From the NCBI RefSeq assembly GCF_000445125.1, contig NZ_ATHL01000127.1, forward strand, positions 1-64,000: a stretch of DNA of 64,000 bases, written 5' to 3'. This document shows positions 46,653 to 55,884 of this stretch, in pieces; the first letter of the stretch is position 1, and the number at the start of each line of letters is the position of its first letter. The notes under the pieces are model-generated. The model was not told the DNA's origin, did no database searches, and saw only the letters and a program-made list of their open reading frames with translations. Made by a program: the position numbers and the translations under genes. Origin of the DNA: Novosphingobium lindaniclasticum LE124. GTDB lineage: Bacteria; Pseudomonadota; Alphaproteobacteria; Sphingomonadales; Sphingomonadaceae.

Positions 46653-49600
46653 CAGTCGCGCCAGCCCATTTCGACCACCCGGACGCCTTGGTAGAGAATA
46701 TAGTCCGTGGTTCGGCCATTCCCGTCGACGACGATGTACTTTCCGTCGGAACCATTCCCGCCAGGTGGGACCATCTTGAACCGGTCGGCGCGAATCGCGA
46801 AGTCGGCCCGCGCGCCGTTGTTGTTCAACGCAATGCCGCTGACATAGCCACTTGCGTCGATCTCCACGCCCCAGCGGCCCATGATCGAGGTGATGTTGTT
46901 GTTGATCGTCGTGATCGCGGTGGAGTGCTGAGACACCGTCACGCCCTGGGTGCTGACGGTGGTAGAGAGGGAGGCGTATTGGGTGGTTAGGGTGGAGAGG
47001 GCTTGGAACGATTGTGTGATACTGGCTTCGGCCGAATAGGGTGTCCACGACGCGTAATTTTCCAGCTTCACCAACCTGGCGCCTGTGAGGGACAGTCCCG
47101 AAATGCCATACCAGCTGATTTGTACGATTATTGCGGTCGTCCCATTCGGGGCCTGTCCCGTTGCGGCATTCAGCGCCCGACCCTGATTGGCGTTGTCGAA
47201 GCTGTGTCCGCCACGCTCCGCGCCAAGGACTCGCCCAATCTCCGAACCAGAGGAGTTGATAAACACCAGCGACATCCGCATGGCACCGGCCGACGCACTT
47301 AGAAGGGTGTCCACCGCAGCAGTGTAATAACCTCCCGCATCTGCAGGGACGCTCGCGCTATTAAGGAAGAAGCTCGATGCCGACGAAACGACGCGCAAGT
47401 ATCGCCCAAAACTCGATGAAAAATCGCTAGTCAGCGCACCGTCGCTGTACCAGCCTGTGGTGCCGTTATCGGGTCCGCCATTAGCCAACAGGTTCTGCGA
47501 TCCGGACGCGACGCGCGTGGTCAGCGTCGCGGTCTGCGCTTGCAATGTTGAGATTGCGGACTGAGCCGAGGTTATCGACGACCCTTGCGCTGAAACTGTG
47601 CTGCTGAGGTTGGAATAATTGCCCTGCAGCGTGGAGATCGCAGTGGCTTGGCTGGCGATGGTCGAGCCCTGCGTGCTCACCGTACTGGAGAGCGACGCGT
47701 ACTGCCCGTTCAAACTGGACAGGGATGTTGCGTGGATCTCGATAACCGAACGCGCGCTGCCGGGCGAGTACGGCAGCGGCGAGGCTGACACTTCGCGGGT
47801 GTCTGCAAACTGCGGGCGACAGAACCATGCCCAGCTGTCTGCTCCAACATTGGTGGCAAGTTTGCGAAGATAGAAAACCGCACGGACGGCCTCTGCGGGT
47901 GCCTGCGCCTTGACCGACAACAGTTGATAACGGTCGACGTACATGCCGCCGCCGCCTGCTGCAGTCGTCGGAGTTTGGGGGACTCCAATGGAGTTGCCGC
48001 TTACGTTTAGCCATTGGACAATAAGTTGGACGAGGCAACGATTCGTCGCCGCGAGTACCGATGCATCGTACCAATTTCCGCCTTTGACCGAGACGGCTTG
48101 CGTCCAGTCGCAGTAACCGCTGGAGGACGATGTGCCCTGATAGCTCGTCAGGTTGTTTTCGCCGATGATCTGCCAGTTACTGTCCGGCGCATTTCGCGAG
48201 CCGGTTGCTATTTGGTCCACGGCATAGAAATTCCAGGCAGATGTCCCAGCTGCAAGGTCTGTATTCACTAGCAAATTGCCGCCACCAGCCACTATCTGCG
48301 TGCGCAGCGTGGCGATGTCGCCGCCCTGGGCGCTAGTGGTCGACTGCAGGCTGCTGATCGACGCCCCTTGCGCCGACACCGTACTCTCCAGCGTCGCCGT
48401 CCGACCCGAAACGCCGCTGATCGCCGTCGCGTTTTGGCTGATCGAGCTTTCCGCCGTGCCCACACGCGTCGTCAGGCTGGCGATGTTCTGGTTCGCCGTC
48501 GTGATGGCCTGGGCGTTCTGCGAGATCGAGGCGCCCTGAGTAGACACCGTGCTCGACAGCGAGGCGAGATCGCCCTGCACGGCGCTGATGGCCTGGGCGT
48601 TCTGATTGATGGAAGCGCCATTCGCCGTGAGCGTGGTATCGATCGACGCAAGCCGCCCCGTGTGGTTGCTGACCGTCTGCGCCAGGCTGGTGATCGACGC
48701 GTTCTGATCGCCCAGCGTGGTCTCGATCGTGTCGATCCGGCCGCCCGCAGCAATGATGTCGGCCTGCGCGGTGGCGAGGCTGGCTCGGGTCACTGCGGCA
48801 TCGGCCTGGATTTGATCGGCCGTCGCATTGATCGAGGCGATATCGGCTTCCAGCTCGGCCTTCGTCTCGGCCGCGACGGTCTGCATCTGGACGATCGTCG
48901 CCTGAGCCGCCGCGATGTTGATCGTGGCCTGCGCAACATCGATGTCGAGCTGGTCGAGCTGCTGCTCCTGCTCCTCAAGCTGGCCGACCACTTCCTCGGC
49001 AGGCTTTCCGGCAACGTCCGTTCCGGCCGGGGCGCCGACCGTCGCGTTGTCCTCCGGCTTCGTGCCCGCCGGGTCGCCTACGTCCGGCCAGTCCACGCTC
49101 GCAGCGAGCGGCTCAACCTTGCCCGCGGTGCTCAGGCCCTCGATCGACAGGGATAGCGTGCAGATCGTCGAATCGACGGCAATCGAGAAGTCCTTGAAGA
49201 ACCCGTAGACGGTGAGGGTTTCCATCCCCTCCTTGCCGATCCACAGCGAGGGCTTCGCGCGCACCGCGGCGATGCGCCCGGCGACGAGATCGATGGCATC
49301 GCGGCGCAGCTTGGCGGGCAGCGTCATGCGCTTCGCCCAGGCGCGCTCCACGATCTGGATGTCACCGAACTCGTCCGCTTCCTTCCGGCTAAAATCCGTG
49401 ATCCCGGCCTTGGCGTCGTCGGTGGTGGAGCCGAGCCCGACCAGCTTGCCGACCAGCAGGGTGCCGACTTCGACAGTCCCCGGCCCGGTAACCGTCACCG
49501 TGACCTGTCCGGCCGTTCCCGGAAGATCGAGGAAGGTGACAGTGCCGGCCGCATTCGGCGCGACGGTGCGGTCATAGCCGGCGGCCTGGACGCGCACCGT

Positions 49601-50344
49601 GGCTGCCTTCACGTCGAGCAGCGCCGCCGCGTCGATCGCGCCCGCTGCCAGCGTCACCGCGATCTGGCCGGGGGCTTCGGTGGTCGAGCCCAGCGCCTGG
49701 TCGAACATCGCCCACCGGTTCGTCGGGCCGATGTCGCGCCACTTGCCCGACACCCCGGCCGGGTCATTGCCCTTGTTGCCGATCGCGCCGCTTTCGTAGA
49801 TCCGGTGCGTCGCCGCCTTGATGACGCGGGCGCCGAGCGGATAGGTCGTGCCCGCCGCCCATTCCGGATAGTCGTTCTCCGGCACGGACGCCGCAACCAG
49901 CGCGCCGCCCTCGATGGCGGCAGGCTGGAGCAACTGCAACGTGGAGGCATGGCCGAGCGGCGCGGGATCGCCGCCGGGATCCGCGAAAGCCTCCGTTGCC
50001 GTCAGGGCCTCGACGGTCAGGGTGCAGTAGGCCTTCGGCGGCACCGGCAGGTCAATCTCAAAGTCCTTGAAGAACCCCCGGAAGTCTAGCCAGTCCACGC
50101 CCTCGTCAGCGATCCAGCGCGCCGGCTTTGCGCGGATGGCGGCAAGGCTCGCCTGGAGCGCGTCAGTCTGGTCGAACGGCACAACCAGGCGCACGGACAT
50201 GCGCCGCGCAAAGCCGCGCTCGACGACGGTCGTCACGCCATAGTCGTCGGTCACCCGGCGGCTATAGTCGACAATGCCGATCGTCGGCGTGGCTTCGGTC
50301 TCGCCCAGGTCCAGCGTTTCGCCGCTGTCGAGAACTACCCTCAC
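46652..50344 (-). CDS. Tail hub/host-specificity protein with duplicated N-terminal domain and coiled-coil fibre
   Basis: This 1230-residue protein contains two homologous domains. Residues about 22-115 include GIVDYSRRVTDDYGV, RAKPARWI and FRGFFKDFEIDLP; residues about 312-404 include AGITDFSRKEADEFGD, RAKPSLWIG and VYGFFKDFSIAVD. Between them is a carbohydrate-binding-like segment (AAGTTYPLGARVIKAATHRIYES). From about residue 445 come repeated coiled-coil units (STVSTQGASISQNAQAI), interrupted by beta domains. It is the central fibre of the second prophage and is translated with the tape measure gene (ATGA). Confidence 0.82.
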   Translation of the reverse strand: MRVVLDSGETLDLGETEATPTIGIVDYSRRVTDDYGVTTVVERGFARRMSVRLVVPFDQTDALQASLAAIRAKPARWIADEGVDWLDFRGFFKDFEIDLPVPPKAYCTLTVEALTATEAFADPGGDPAPLGHASTLQLLQPAAIEGGALVAASVPENDYPEWAAGTTYPLGARVIKAATHRIYESGAIGNKGNDPAGVSGKWRDIGPTNRWAMFDQALGSTTEAPGQIAVTLAAGAIDAAALLDVKAATVRVQAAGYDRTVAPNAAGTVTFLDLPGTAGQVTVTVTGPGTVEVGTLLVGKLVGLGSTTDDAKAGITDFSRKEADEFGDIQIVERAWAKRMTLPAKLRRDAIDLVAGRIAAVRAKPSLWIGKEGMETLTVYGFFKDFSIAVDSTICTLSLSIEGLSTAGKVEPLAASVDWPDVGDPAGTKPEDNATVGAPAGTDVAGKPAEEVVGQLEEQEQQLDQLDIDVAQATINIAAAQATIVQMQTVAAETKAELEADIASINATADQIQADAAVTRASLATAQADIIAAGGRIDTIETTLGDQNASITSLAQTVSNHTGRLASIDTTLTANGASINQNAQAISAVQGDLASLSSTVSTQGASISQNAQAITTANQNIASLTTRVGTAESSISQNATAISGVSGRTATLESTVSAQGASISSLQSTTSAQGGDIATLRTQIVAGGGNLLVNTDLAAGTSAWNFYAVDQIATGSRNAPDSNWQIIGENNLTSYQGTSSSSGYCDWTQAVSVKGGNWYDASVLAATNRCLVQLIVQWLNVSGNSIGVPQTPTTAAGGGGMYVDRYQLLSVKAQAPAEAVRAVFYLRKLATNVGADSWAWFCRPQFADTREVSASPLPYSPGSARSVIEIHATSLSSLNGQYASLSSTVSTQGSTIASQATAISTLQGNYSNLSSTVSAQGSSITSAQSAISTLQAQTATLTTRVASGSQNLLANGGPDNGTTGWYSDGALTSDFSSSFGRYLRVVSSASSFFLNSASVPADAGGYYTAAVDTLLSASAGAMRMSLVFINSSGSEIGRVLGAERGGHSFDNANQGRALNAATGQAPNGTTAIIVQISWYGISGLSLTGARLVKLENYASWTPYSAEASITQSFQALSTLTTQYASLSTTVSTQGVTVSQHSTAITTINNNITSIMGRWGVEIDASGYVSGIALNNNGARADFAIRADRFKMVPPGGNGSDGKYIVVDGNGRTTDYILYQGVRVVEMGWRD

Positions 50345-53300
50345 TTCGCAACTCCCGAAACAGCGAACGCCCGGCCGCCCGAATCCGCGCTCGTATCTTC
50401 CAGCACCCGCGCGGAGCGGTTGACGCCGTTGACGATCGCCGCCTGACCGTTGTTCAGATCGGCGCGCAGCTGAGCCACTTCCGTGCGGAGCGCCCGCAGC
50501 TCAGAGACATTGTCGTTGCTGCCGCTGGTCGATGACGTTCCCGCCGTGGCGCTGGTGGCCGCGTCGATGGCGGAGGCCGCCGTGGCCGAGGCGGACGACG
50601 TGGAGGAACCACCCGCGTAACCCTTGGTCGCGTCGATGACGCCTTCCAGGCTGGCCGCCGTCTCCGCCTTGATCCGCTCCAGCTCCTGCCGGCTCGTGGC
50701 GACGTTGCCGGCGACTTCGAGCAGCGACTGGCTGAGGTCGGCCAGCTTGGCAGCCGCCTCCTGATCGCCGCCCCGCGCCGCGAGCACGGCGGCATTGAAC
50801 TGCCCCTGCAAGGTGGCGAAGCTGGCGGCATCGCTGCCGCCGGTGAGGCCGCGAATGCGGTTCACTTCGTCCACCAGGCTATCGCTGACCGATTCCCACG
50901 CCTGGCGCAGCTGCTCGGCCGCCGTGGCCGCCGCTTCCTGCGCCTGGGTGAGCTTCTCCTGCGCGGCGTTGGCGTCTTCGATCGCGTAGAGCTGCTGGAG
51001 CAAGGCGCGCTGCGCGTCGCTGGTGGCGTCCCGCAGTTCCTTGGCGCGGGCGATGGCCGTCGCGGTGCCTTCGTCGCCCTGGGCCTCGGCGATCCGCGAA
51101 CGGATGTCGTTGAGGGCATCCGCCTCCTTGTTCATCGCCTCCTGCCGCTTGATCGACAGAAGCTGTTCGAGCTGGGCGTATTCCGCCGCCGTGGCGCCCG
51201 CCTCGGCGAAGATCGAGCGCAGGTTGGCGAATTCCTTGTCGATCGTGTCGAGCTCGGCGCCGACCGGATCGAGGTACGTCTTCAGCTCGGTGAACACGTT
51301 CTCGAAGCTGAGCGCCTTGTTGATCTGCGCGGACAGATCGTCGCCCGCCTTCAGCAGGTTGTTCGTGGAGGCGCGGATGCCGTTGATCGCGCCGCGCTCG
51401 ATCGCCAGTTTCATCGCGTAGGCCACGGCGGCCTCGGCGTCGTCGTTGAAGTCGACGGCGCCCTTCTTGACCTTGAGCGAGGTGCCCCCGGCGTTGACAC
51501 GGTAGTCACCGTGCCGAACGCCGACGCTGATGTTGCCGAAGTTGCCGATGGAGCCACCGAACTGCGAGGCGAGATCGGCCAGGCCGCCATAGATGCTGTT
51601 GCCGGCGGCCAGCGCCGCCTTCTGCGACGATCCGCTGTTTCCGGACGTGCCGGAGACGCCCGCTGCCGACAGGTCGACCCGGCCCCACTTCACCTTCGTG
51701 AAGGCGCTGCCCAGAGCGCTGCCGAGCACACCGCCGAGCACCGAACCGAGCGGACCGGCGAACTGGCCAAGGCCCTTGGACAAGCTCTCCAGCCCCTTCG
51801 ACAGCGTCTTCTCCACGACCTTGCTGCCGCCAAGCGCGCCACCGATCGCGGAGCCGGTCTGCTCGGAAGCGGACTGTCGACCAAATAGTGCGCTGCCGGC
51901 AACAAGGCCCATGCCTGCACTTTGAACGAGGGAAGTCATCAACTTCCCGAATTCACCGCTCTTTTTGAAGACCTTGGAGAGTTCCGACCCGATGGTCTTC
52001 GAAAGGACGTTGCCCTGGCTATCCTTTTCCGTTCCCAAACCAATGTTGAGCAGATTGCCGAACTTCCCGCCAACCGCAGACGTATTGCCAGTCAGCAACC
52101 CGAACAACGTACCGAGCCCTTTGCCAGCGCCGCCGAGGTTGCCCAAGGTGTTCACAAGATCGCGGTATTGGTCGTCGAGCAATGCGACGGCCTCTTTCTC
52201 TCTTGCGAGATCCTGCATTCGTTCATCCCAGCGCGCCTGGGACATGTTGCCGACCTCCTTCTGGAAGTCGGCCCAGTCTTGTTCCTGCCGCTTGGCAAGC
52301 TGCTCCGCCACATCCAGCACCATCCGGCCGGTCGCGTCCTGCAAGAACTTGTCCAGGTCGAATGCGTCCTTGGCAGCCTTTGCTGCCGCAGAACCGGCCT
52401 CTTTGCCGGCCTTTTTCGCGTCCCTTTTCATACGGGCGATGGCGCGGGCCTGCGCGAAGGGGCTGATCTTGTCTGCCAGTTCGCCGATAAAGTCGCGCTG
52501 GATTGTATCGCCCAGCGTCTTGGCGACCCCCTTGCCCAGCTTTGCCGCCGCGCCGGTGTAGCTGTTGGCCACCTTCGCGATCTGGGGGGCTGTGAGCGTT
52601 GGCAGGGTGAGGCCCGCCTTCGCCAGGATGCGGTTTGCCTCGGACACGAAGCCGTTGACGCCGTTGACGGCAGAGGACAGCAGCTTGTTGATGGCGTCGA
52701 TTGCCATGTTCACTGCGCTCAGGAAGATGTCAGCGACACCCGCGGGGATCAGCTTGAAGTTCTCGAGAATTGTGCGGGGCACAAGTGTCATAAGGCCGAT
52801 AAGCCTATTCGCAGCCCACTTCGCCCAATCTACAACGGTCGCCCATACGTTCCCCGTTTTGATGCCGAAGGCGTCGAAGGCGGAAGATAGCTCGCCCTTG
52901 AGCGCTGCGGCCACCGCATCCCATGCACCCAGCAAGGTGTCAGACCATGTGACGGTCACCTTGGCGTTTTCGTTGATTGAAGAAGTCAGCAGTGCCACGC
53001 CGGCCGCTGCTGCGGCCAACACCGCAAGAAAGGGAACGAACGGAGCGATCAGGCCCGCTGTGGCAGCAATCAAGCCTTTGATGCCGATACCAGCTTGCGA
53101 CATGATTCCGTTGATTTGGGTGCCCTGTTGAACAAGAGCGGTGAATGCCATTTTCAACGGCGCCGAACTCTGCGCCGCCGCCAACAGCTGGACGCCCAGA
53201 TCTTGGAACTGAAATGCCAGGTTCTGAACGTGATGACCTGCAAGTTTGGAGGTGTTGCCCGCTTTAGCGATGCCGGAACCTACTGCCGCGAGGTTGTCGT

Positions 53301-53439
53301 TTGCCGCCTTCGCCGACTTGGCGATATCGTTGGACGCGTCCTTCACGGCCCGCTTCACCTTGTCCATGTCGGCCTGAAGGCGCGCGACTTCCGCCACGAT
53401 TTCAATGGAAAGGCGCCCCGCCGGTATACCTCCTGCCAC
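50341..53439 (-). CDS. Tape measure protein, second prophage
   Basis: This 1032-residue protein starts at GTG 53439 (CAGGAG seven bases upstream). It has an N-terminal coiled coil (EVARLQADMDKVKRAVKDASNDIAKSAKAANDNL) and the core HHVQNLAFQFQDLGVQLLAAAQSSAPLKMAFTALVQQGTQI, typical of lambda/HK97-type tape measures. Hydrophobic segments lie around residues 130-175, glycine-rich repeats (GSVLGGVLGSALGSAF) in the middle, and long C-terminal coiled coils complete it. The apparent upstream extension is antisense to the TM2 gene and not protein-like. Confidence 0.92.
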   Translation of the reverse strand: MAGGIPAGRLSIEIVAEVARLQADMDKVKRAVKDASNDIAKSAKAANDNLAAVGSGIAKAGNTSKLAGHHVQNLAFQFQDLGVQLLAAAQSSAPLKMAFTALVQQGTQINGIMSQAGIGIKGLIAATAGLIAPFVPFLAVLAAAAAGVALLTSSINENAKVTVTWSDTLLGAWDAVAAALKGELSSAFDAFGIKTGNVWATVVDWAKWAANRLIGLMTLVPRTILENFKLIPAGVADIFLSAVNMAIDAINKLLSSAVNGVNGFVSEANRILAKAGLTLPTLTAPQIAKVANSYTGAAAKLGKGVAKTLGDTIQRDFIGELADKISPFAQARAIARMKRDAKKAGKEAGSAAAKAAKDAFDLDKFLQDATGRMVLDVAEQLAKRQEQDWADFQKEVGNMSQARWDERMQDLAREKEAVALLDDQYRDLVNTLGNLGGAGKGLGTLFGLLTGNTSAVGGKFGNLLNIGLGTEKDSQGNVLSKTIGSELSKVFKKSGEFGKLMTSLVQSAGMGLVAGSALFGRQSASEQTGSAIGGALGGSKVVEKTLSKGLESLSKGLGQFAGPLGSVLGGVLGSALGSAFTKVKWGRVDLSAAGVSGTSGNSGSSQKAALAAGNSIYGGLADLASQFGGSIGNFGNISVGVRHGDYRVNAGGTSLKVKKGAVDFNDDAEAAVAYAMKLAIERGAINGIRASTNNLLKAGDDLSAQINKALSFENVFTELKTYLDPVGAELDTIDKEFANLRSIFAEAGATAAEYAQLEQLLSIKRQEAMNKEADALNDIRSRIAEAQGDEGTATAIARAKELRDATSDAQRALLQQLYAIEDANAAQEKLTQAQEAAATAAEQLRQAWESVSDSLVDEVNRIRGLTGGSDAASFATLQGQFNAAVLAARGGDQEAAAKLADLSQSLLEVAGNVATSRQELERIKAETAASLEGVIDATKGYAGGSSTSSASATAASAIDAATSATAGTSSTSGSNDNVSELRALRTEVAQLRADLNNGQAAIVNGVNRSARVLEDTSADSGGRAFAVSGVAK

Positions 53440-53509
53440 GAAACGACTCCTGTTATTGAATACGTAAGGGTTCCCGCGTACGGGTGCCCGCACACGAGGG
53501 GGACGACCA

Positions 53510-53821
53510 ATGGCGGAACTGACTACCGGCGAATTGATGCTGATCGAGCAGAGAGTGACCAACGCCAGCAAGAGCGCTGGCGTGGCCTATCTGCTTTGGA
53601 TTTTCACTTGGCCGGTGAGCGGCCATCGGTTCTATCTTGGACGCCCTGGGACCGCGATTTTGCAGATCCTGAGCTATTTCGTTCTCATCGGTTTCGTCTG
53701 GCTCCTCATCGACGGCTTCCTCATTTCCGGAATGATCCGAGATGGTCAGAACCGCGAACGGACCCGCTTGATGGATTACCTGCGAGCGGAAAAGGATGAG
53801 AAGGCGGTCGCGGCCGCTTAG
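53510..53821 (+). CDS. TM2-domain membrane protein (moron)
   Basis: This 103-residue protein has the TM2 signature: SAGVAYLLWIFTWPVSGHRFYLGRPGTAILQILSYFVLIGFVWLLIDGFLI, two membrane helices around a short loop with G-x-H-R-F-Y-L-G. It lies on the opposite strand between the G/GT genes and the tape measure, where siphophages normally have no gene, and overlaps the end of the GT frame by four bases. Independent expression in the lysogen is likely; superinfection exclusion is a reasonable guess. Confidence 0.82.
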   Translation: MAELTTGELMLIEQRVTNASKSAGVAYLLWIFTWPVSGHRFYLGRPGTAILQILSYFVLIGFVWLLIDGFLISGMIRDGQNRERTRLMDYLRAEKDEKAVAAA

Positions 53822-54273
53822 CGCTTCAATGTCGCTACCATGGCCGCGAATTGGGCCTCGACCCGGCTGCGAGCAAGTTCCTGATCGACCTGCACCATAG
53901 GCTCAATGCAGGTAGGCTTGCGCGCGTCGTCACGCTGGTTGACGAAGGCCCGCGACAGCCGTCGCAGTGTCCTCGCCTCCCAAGGGGACAGATCGACCCC
54001 CATCAGCCGCGACCACTCCGCCATTTCGGAGAACCCGATGGGGACAGAGGTTTCGCCAGCGGGCGCGGTCGGCCCGATCTCCAGCAGCCAGTTGGTAAGG
54101 TAGGGCGCGGGATTGTGGGGCAGGACCGGCTCTTGACCCCGCGCCTTCAGTGATTCCGCGCGCGTTACCGGCTCGGGCGGCTTGCCCGCGCCGGTGTGTT
54201 CGACGCGCGGAGCCGTATTCAGCCAGGCGAGCTGACGAACCCAGAGTTCGAGAGCGACTGCGACGCCTTCATA
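53818..54273 (-). CDS. gpT-like segment of the G-GT tail chaperone (by -1 frameshift)
   Basis: After a -1 slip at 54273-54279 the frame reads YEGVAVALELWVRQLAWLNTAPRVEHTGAGK and continues without a stop to ARSRVEAQFAAMVATLKR at 53818. The segment includes PAPYLTNWLLEIGPT and FSEMAEWSRLMGVDLSPWEARTLRRLSRAF, the latter like the T parts of other siphophages. It would be made only as the C-terminus of a GT fusion, which binds the tape measure and tube proteins during tail assembly. Confidence 0.82.
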   Translation of the reverse strand, partial: YEGVAVALELWVRQLAWLNTAPRVEHTGAGKPPEPVTRAESLKARGQEPVLPHNPAPYLTNWLLEIGPTAPAGETSVPIGFSEMAEWSRLMGVDLSPWEARTLRRLSRAFVNQRDDARKPTCIEPMVQVDQELARSRVEAQFAAMVATLKR

Positions 54274-54668
54274 AAATTTTCCCAGCTCTTGGTATCGACG
54301 CCCATGTGGTCGCGGATGTAGCCGAGATGGTGGTCATTGTAGACGGCGGCGACAGTCTCCTTGTCACCGTTCGCGCCCGGATACTCCAGGCCGTTGAACC
54401 GCTTGGTGATGGCGCAGAGGAACTCGATCTCGTCTTCGGTCTCGTTGTCGAGCGCCGCCTCGAACTTGCCGTTGGCTTCGCGGGACCGCTTGATCGCCTT
54501 TCGGCGACGCGCAGCATCGGCGACCTGCCAGATTTTGGAGCCAGGGCCGAACACCGTAGCAGTGATCGGCGCCTTGGTCTCGGGGTCCAGGAAGGGCGAG
54601 CCGTCGGCATTCTTGACGGGAAGATCGGAAACGTCCGCAACGCGGTGGTTGGTGATGATGAGAGCCAT
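54219..54668 (-). CDS. Tail assembly chaperone (gpG-like)
   Basis: This 149-residue protein (MALIITNHRVADVSDLPVKNADGSPFLDPETKAPITATVFGPGSK, then ANGKFEAALDNETEDEIEFLCAITKRFNGLEYP) resembles siphophage G chaperones. It lies between the tube and tape measure genes. The codons GAA AAT TTT at its end form the frameshift site A AAT TTT that extends it into the T frame. The unshifted product ends SGFVSSPG. Confidence 0.82.
   Translation of the reverse strand: MALIITNHRVADVSDLPVKNADGSPFLDPETKAPITATVFGPGSKIWQVADAARRRKAIKRSREANGKFEAALDNETEDEIEFLCAITKRFNGLEYPGANGDKETVAAVYNDHHLGYIRDHMGVDTKSWENFMKASQSLSNSGFVSSPG
54273..54279 (-). other. Programmed -1 frameshift site A AAT TTT in G/GT
   Basis: The minus strand reads TGG GAA AAT TTT ATG in the G frame, so A AAT TTT fits X XXY YYZ. 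The -1 frame is open across the G stop (54219) and encodes the T segment. Lambda uses a different heptamer at the same genetic position. Confidence 0.8.
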
Positions 54669-54692
54669 GCGGCTGTCCTTTCAGGGAAGGGT

Positions 54693-54746
54693 GTCGGCCG
54701 GTCACCCTGATGACCGGCCGACATGAAAAACCCCGCAGAAGCGGGG
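54693..54746 (-). terminator. Terminator pair between tail tube and G genes
   Basis: On the minus strand CCCCGC TTCT GCGGGG is followed by TTTTT (54726-54746), a textbook intrinsic terminator 28 bases after the tube stop. Directly behind it GTCGGCCGGTCA and TGACCGGCCGAC pair perfectly across six bases (54693-54722). Partial termination would keep the tube protein in excess over the chaperones. Confidence 0.82.
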
Positions 54747-54773
54747 CGGAAGCTCAGGGACAGTTGGGTAGCA

Positions 54774-55241
54774 TCAGTTAGCGGGCTCGTAGACGATGCC
54801 GTCTTCGTCCTGGCTCACGATCGTCCATTCCAGAGTAATCTGCCGGGTGGCAATGGTGTTCACGTCGCCGTAGTTACGCGTGCCGCCCATCACGAGCGCC
54901 CGGCCATAAATGGTTCCGAGTTTCGGATGTTCGAACGAAATGGAGGCTGGGTCATCGGAACGGCTCAGGGTGTCCAGAAGATCCTGCCCGGCGTCGTCCG
55001 GGTCGATGCCGACAGTGATCGTCTGGCTGCCAAGCGTGTAACCGCCCTTGGCCTTGCTCTCGCCTCGATTGGTGATGTTGCGCCACGACACTACCTCGTA
55101 GACGCGTTCGGGCAGATCGCCCAAGTCGCTCACTTCACCAACGTCGGTAAAGGCGAGCGCGGAATAGCCTGCCTCGTTGTAAGTCGCCGGGGCAGCGGCG
55201 GATACCGAGAACTTTGTCCCGGCGCTCGTGTAGACGCTCAT
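54774..55241 (-). CDS. Major tail tube protein
   Basis: This 155-residue protein reads MSVYTSAGTKFSVSAAAPATYNEAGYSALAFTDVGEVSDLGDLPERVYEVVSWRNI, then GSQTITVGIDPDDAGQDLLDTL and a C-terminal ATRQITLEWTIVSQDEDGIVYE. It has the beta-sandwich pattern of phage tail tube proteins. It is bracketed by intrinsic terminators on both sides, which suggests tuned high expression. Confidence 0.88.
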   Translation of the reverse strand: MSVYTSAGTKFSVSAAAPATYNEAGYSALAFTDVGEVSDLGDLPERVYEVVSWRNITNRGESKAKGGYTLGSQTITVGIDPDDAGQDLLDTLSRSDDPASISFEHPKLGTIYGRALVMGGTRNYGDVNTIATRQITLEWTIVSQDEDGIVYEPAN

Positions 55242-55255
55242 CGTAGTCTCCTTAG

Positions 55256-55276
55256 AAAAGCCCCGCTGGCGCGGGG
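55256..55276 (-). terminator. Intrinsic terminator upstream of the tail tube gene
   Basis: On the minus strand CCCCGC GCCA GCGGGG is followed by CTTTT. It lies 15 bases before the tube start, so it may attenuate the head-to-tail transcript, while the tube gene may have its own promoter nearby. Confidence 0.65.
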
Positions 55277-55303
55277 TGGCGCATCGCCGGGATCGGCAAT
55301 CTT

Positions 55304-55480
55304 TCAGTCAGCCCCGTCAGCGGCCTTGGGTTCGGATTTCGCCTTCGCGGGCGCGCGCTCAAAGCGTCCAGTCACTTCGAGGTCGGTGAATTGCTGCAAG
55401 GGCATCGAGACGGTCGCGCCCTTTTCGTAGGTGGTCCCGTTCAAGGTCGTGCGGCGCGTCGCTTTTGCGCTGATCATCAT
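55304..55480 (-). CDS. Small protein after the tail terminator gene
   Basis: This 58-residue protein starts at ATG 55480 on the stop of the preceding gene: MMISAKATRRTTLNGTTYEKGATVSMPLQQFTDLEVTGRFERAPAKAK. It has a small beta-barrel pattern with a charged tail. Such short genes lie at this place in many siphophages; the function is unknown. Confidence 0.6.
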   Translation of the reverse strand: MMISAKATRRTTLNGTTYEKGATVSMPLQQFTDLEVTGRFERAPAKAKSEPKAADGAD

Positions 55481-55884
55481 CGTGTCTCCAGATAGCTGAC
55501 GAGGAAATCCTGGCTCCGGCACCAGATCGAAGGATCCTCGATCATGAAGTCAGGCCCGGCCGAATCGGTGTGGATGGTCACGGCGTCGATACCATCGACA
55601 ACGACATTAACCCGATCCGCCGCCGCACGGCGGACAGCCCGCATCACGGCGGCCCGCTCGGGGTAATCGCTCGCCATGACGGTCACCTGCACGCGCTCGC
55701 GGACGTGGCGGCGGGCACCGGGGGCCGGGATGTTGCGGTCGTTCTTGCTCACGCTCTCCAGCATGATCCAAGGCAGAGCGAACCCGAGAGGACTAGGACC
55801 GGCTGCAACCCGCTCCGCCGGCACCAGCGACGCAACGCCGGCATCAGCGACAAGCACCTGCACTAGGGCGGCGACGCCATCCAT
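55477..55884 (-). CDS. Tail completion protein (DUF3168 type)
   Basis: This 135-residue protein starts MDGVAALVQVLVADAGVASLVPAERVAAGPSPLGFALPWIMLESVSKNDRN and contains RRHVRERVQVTVMASDYPERAAVMRAVRRAAADRVN. The layout fits DUF3168 tail-terminator proteins, which follow HK97 gp10-like genes. The start at 55884 overlaps the stop of a 39-residue gene. The upstream extension of the frame is rejected. Confidence 0.75.
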   Translation of the reverse strand: MDGVAALVQVLVADAGVASLVPAERVAAGPSPLGFALPWIMLESVSKNDRNIPAPGARRHVRERVQVTVMASDYPERAAVMRAVRRAAADRVNVVVDGIDAVTIHTDSAGPDFMIEDPSIWCRSQDFLVSYLETR

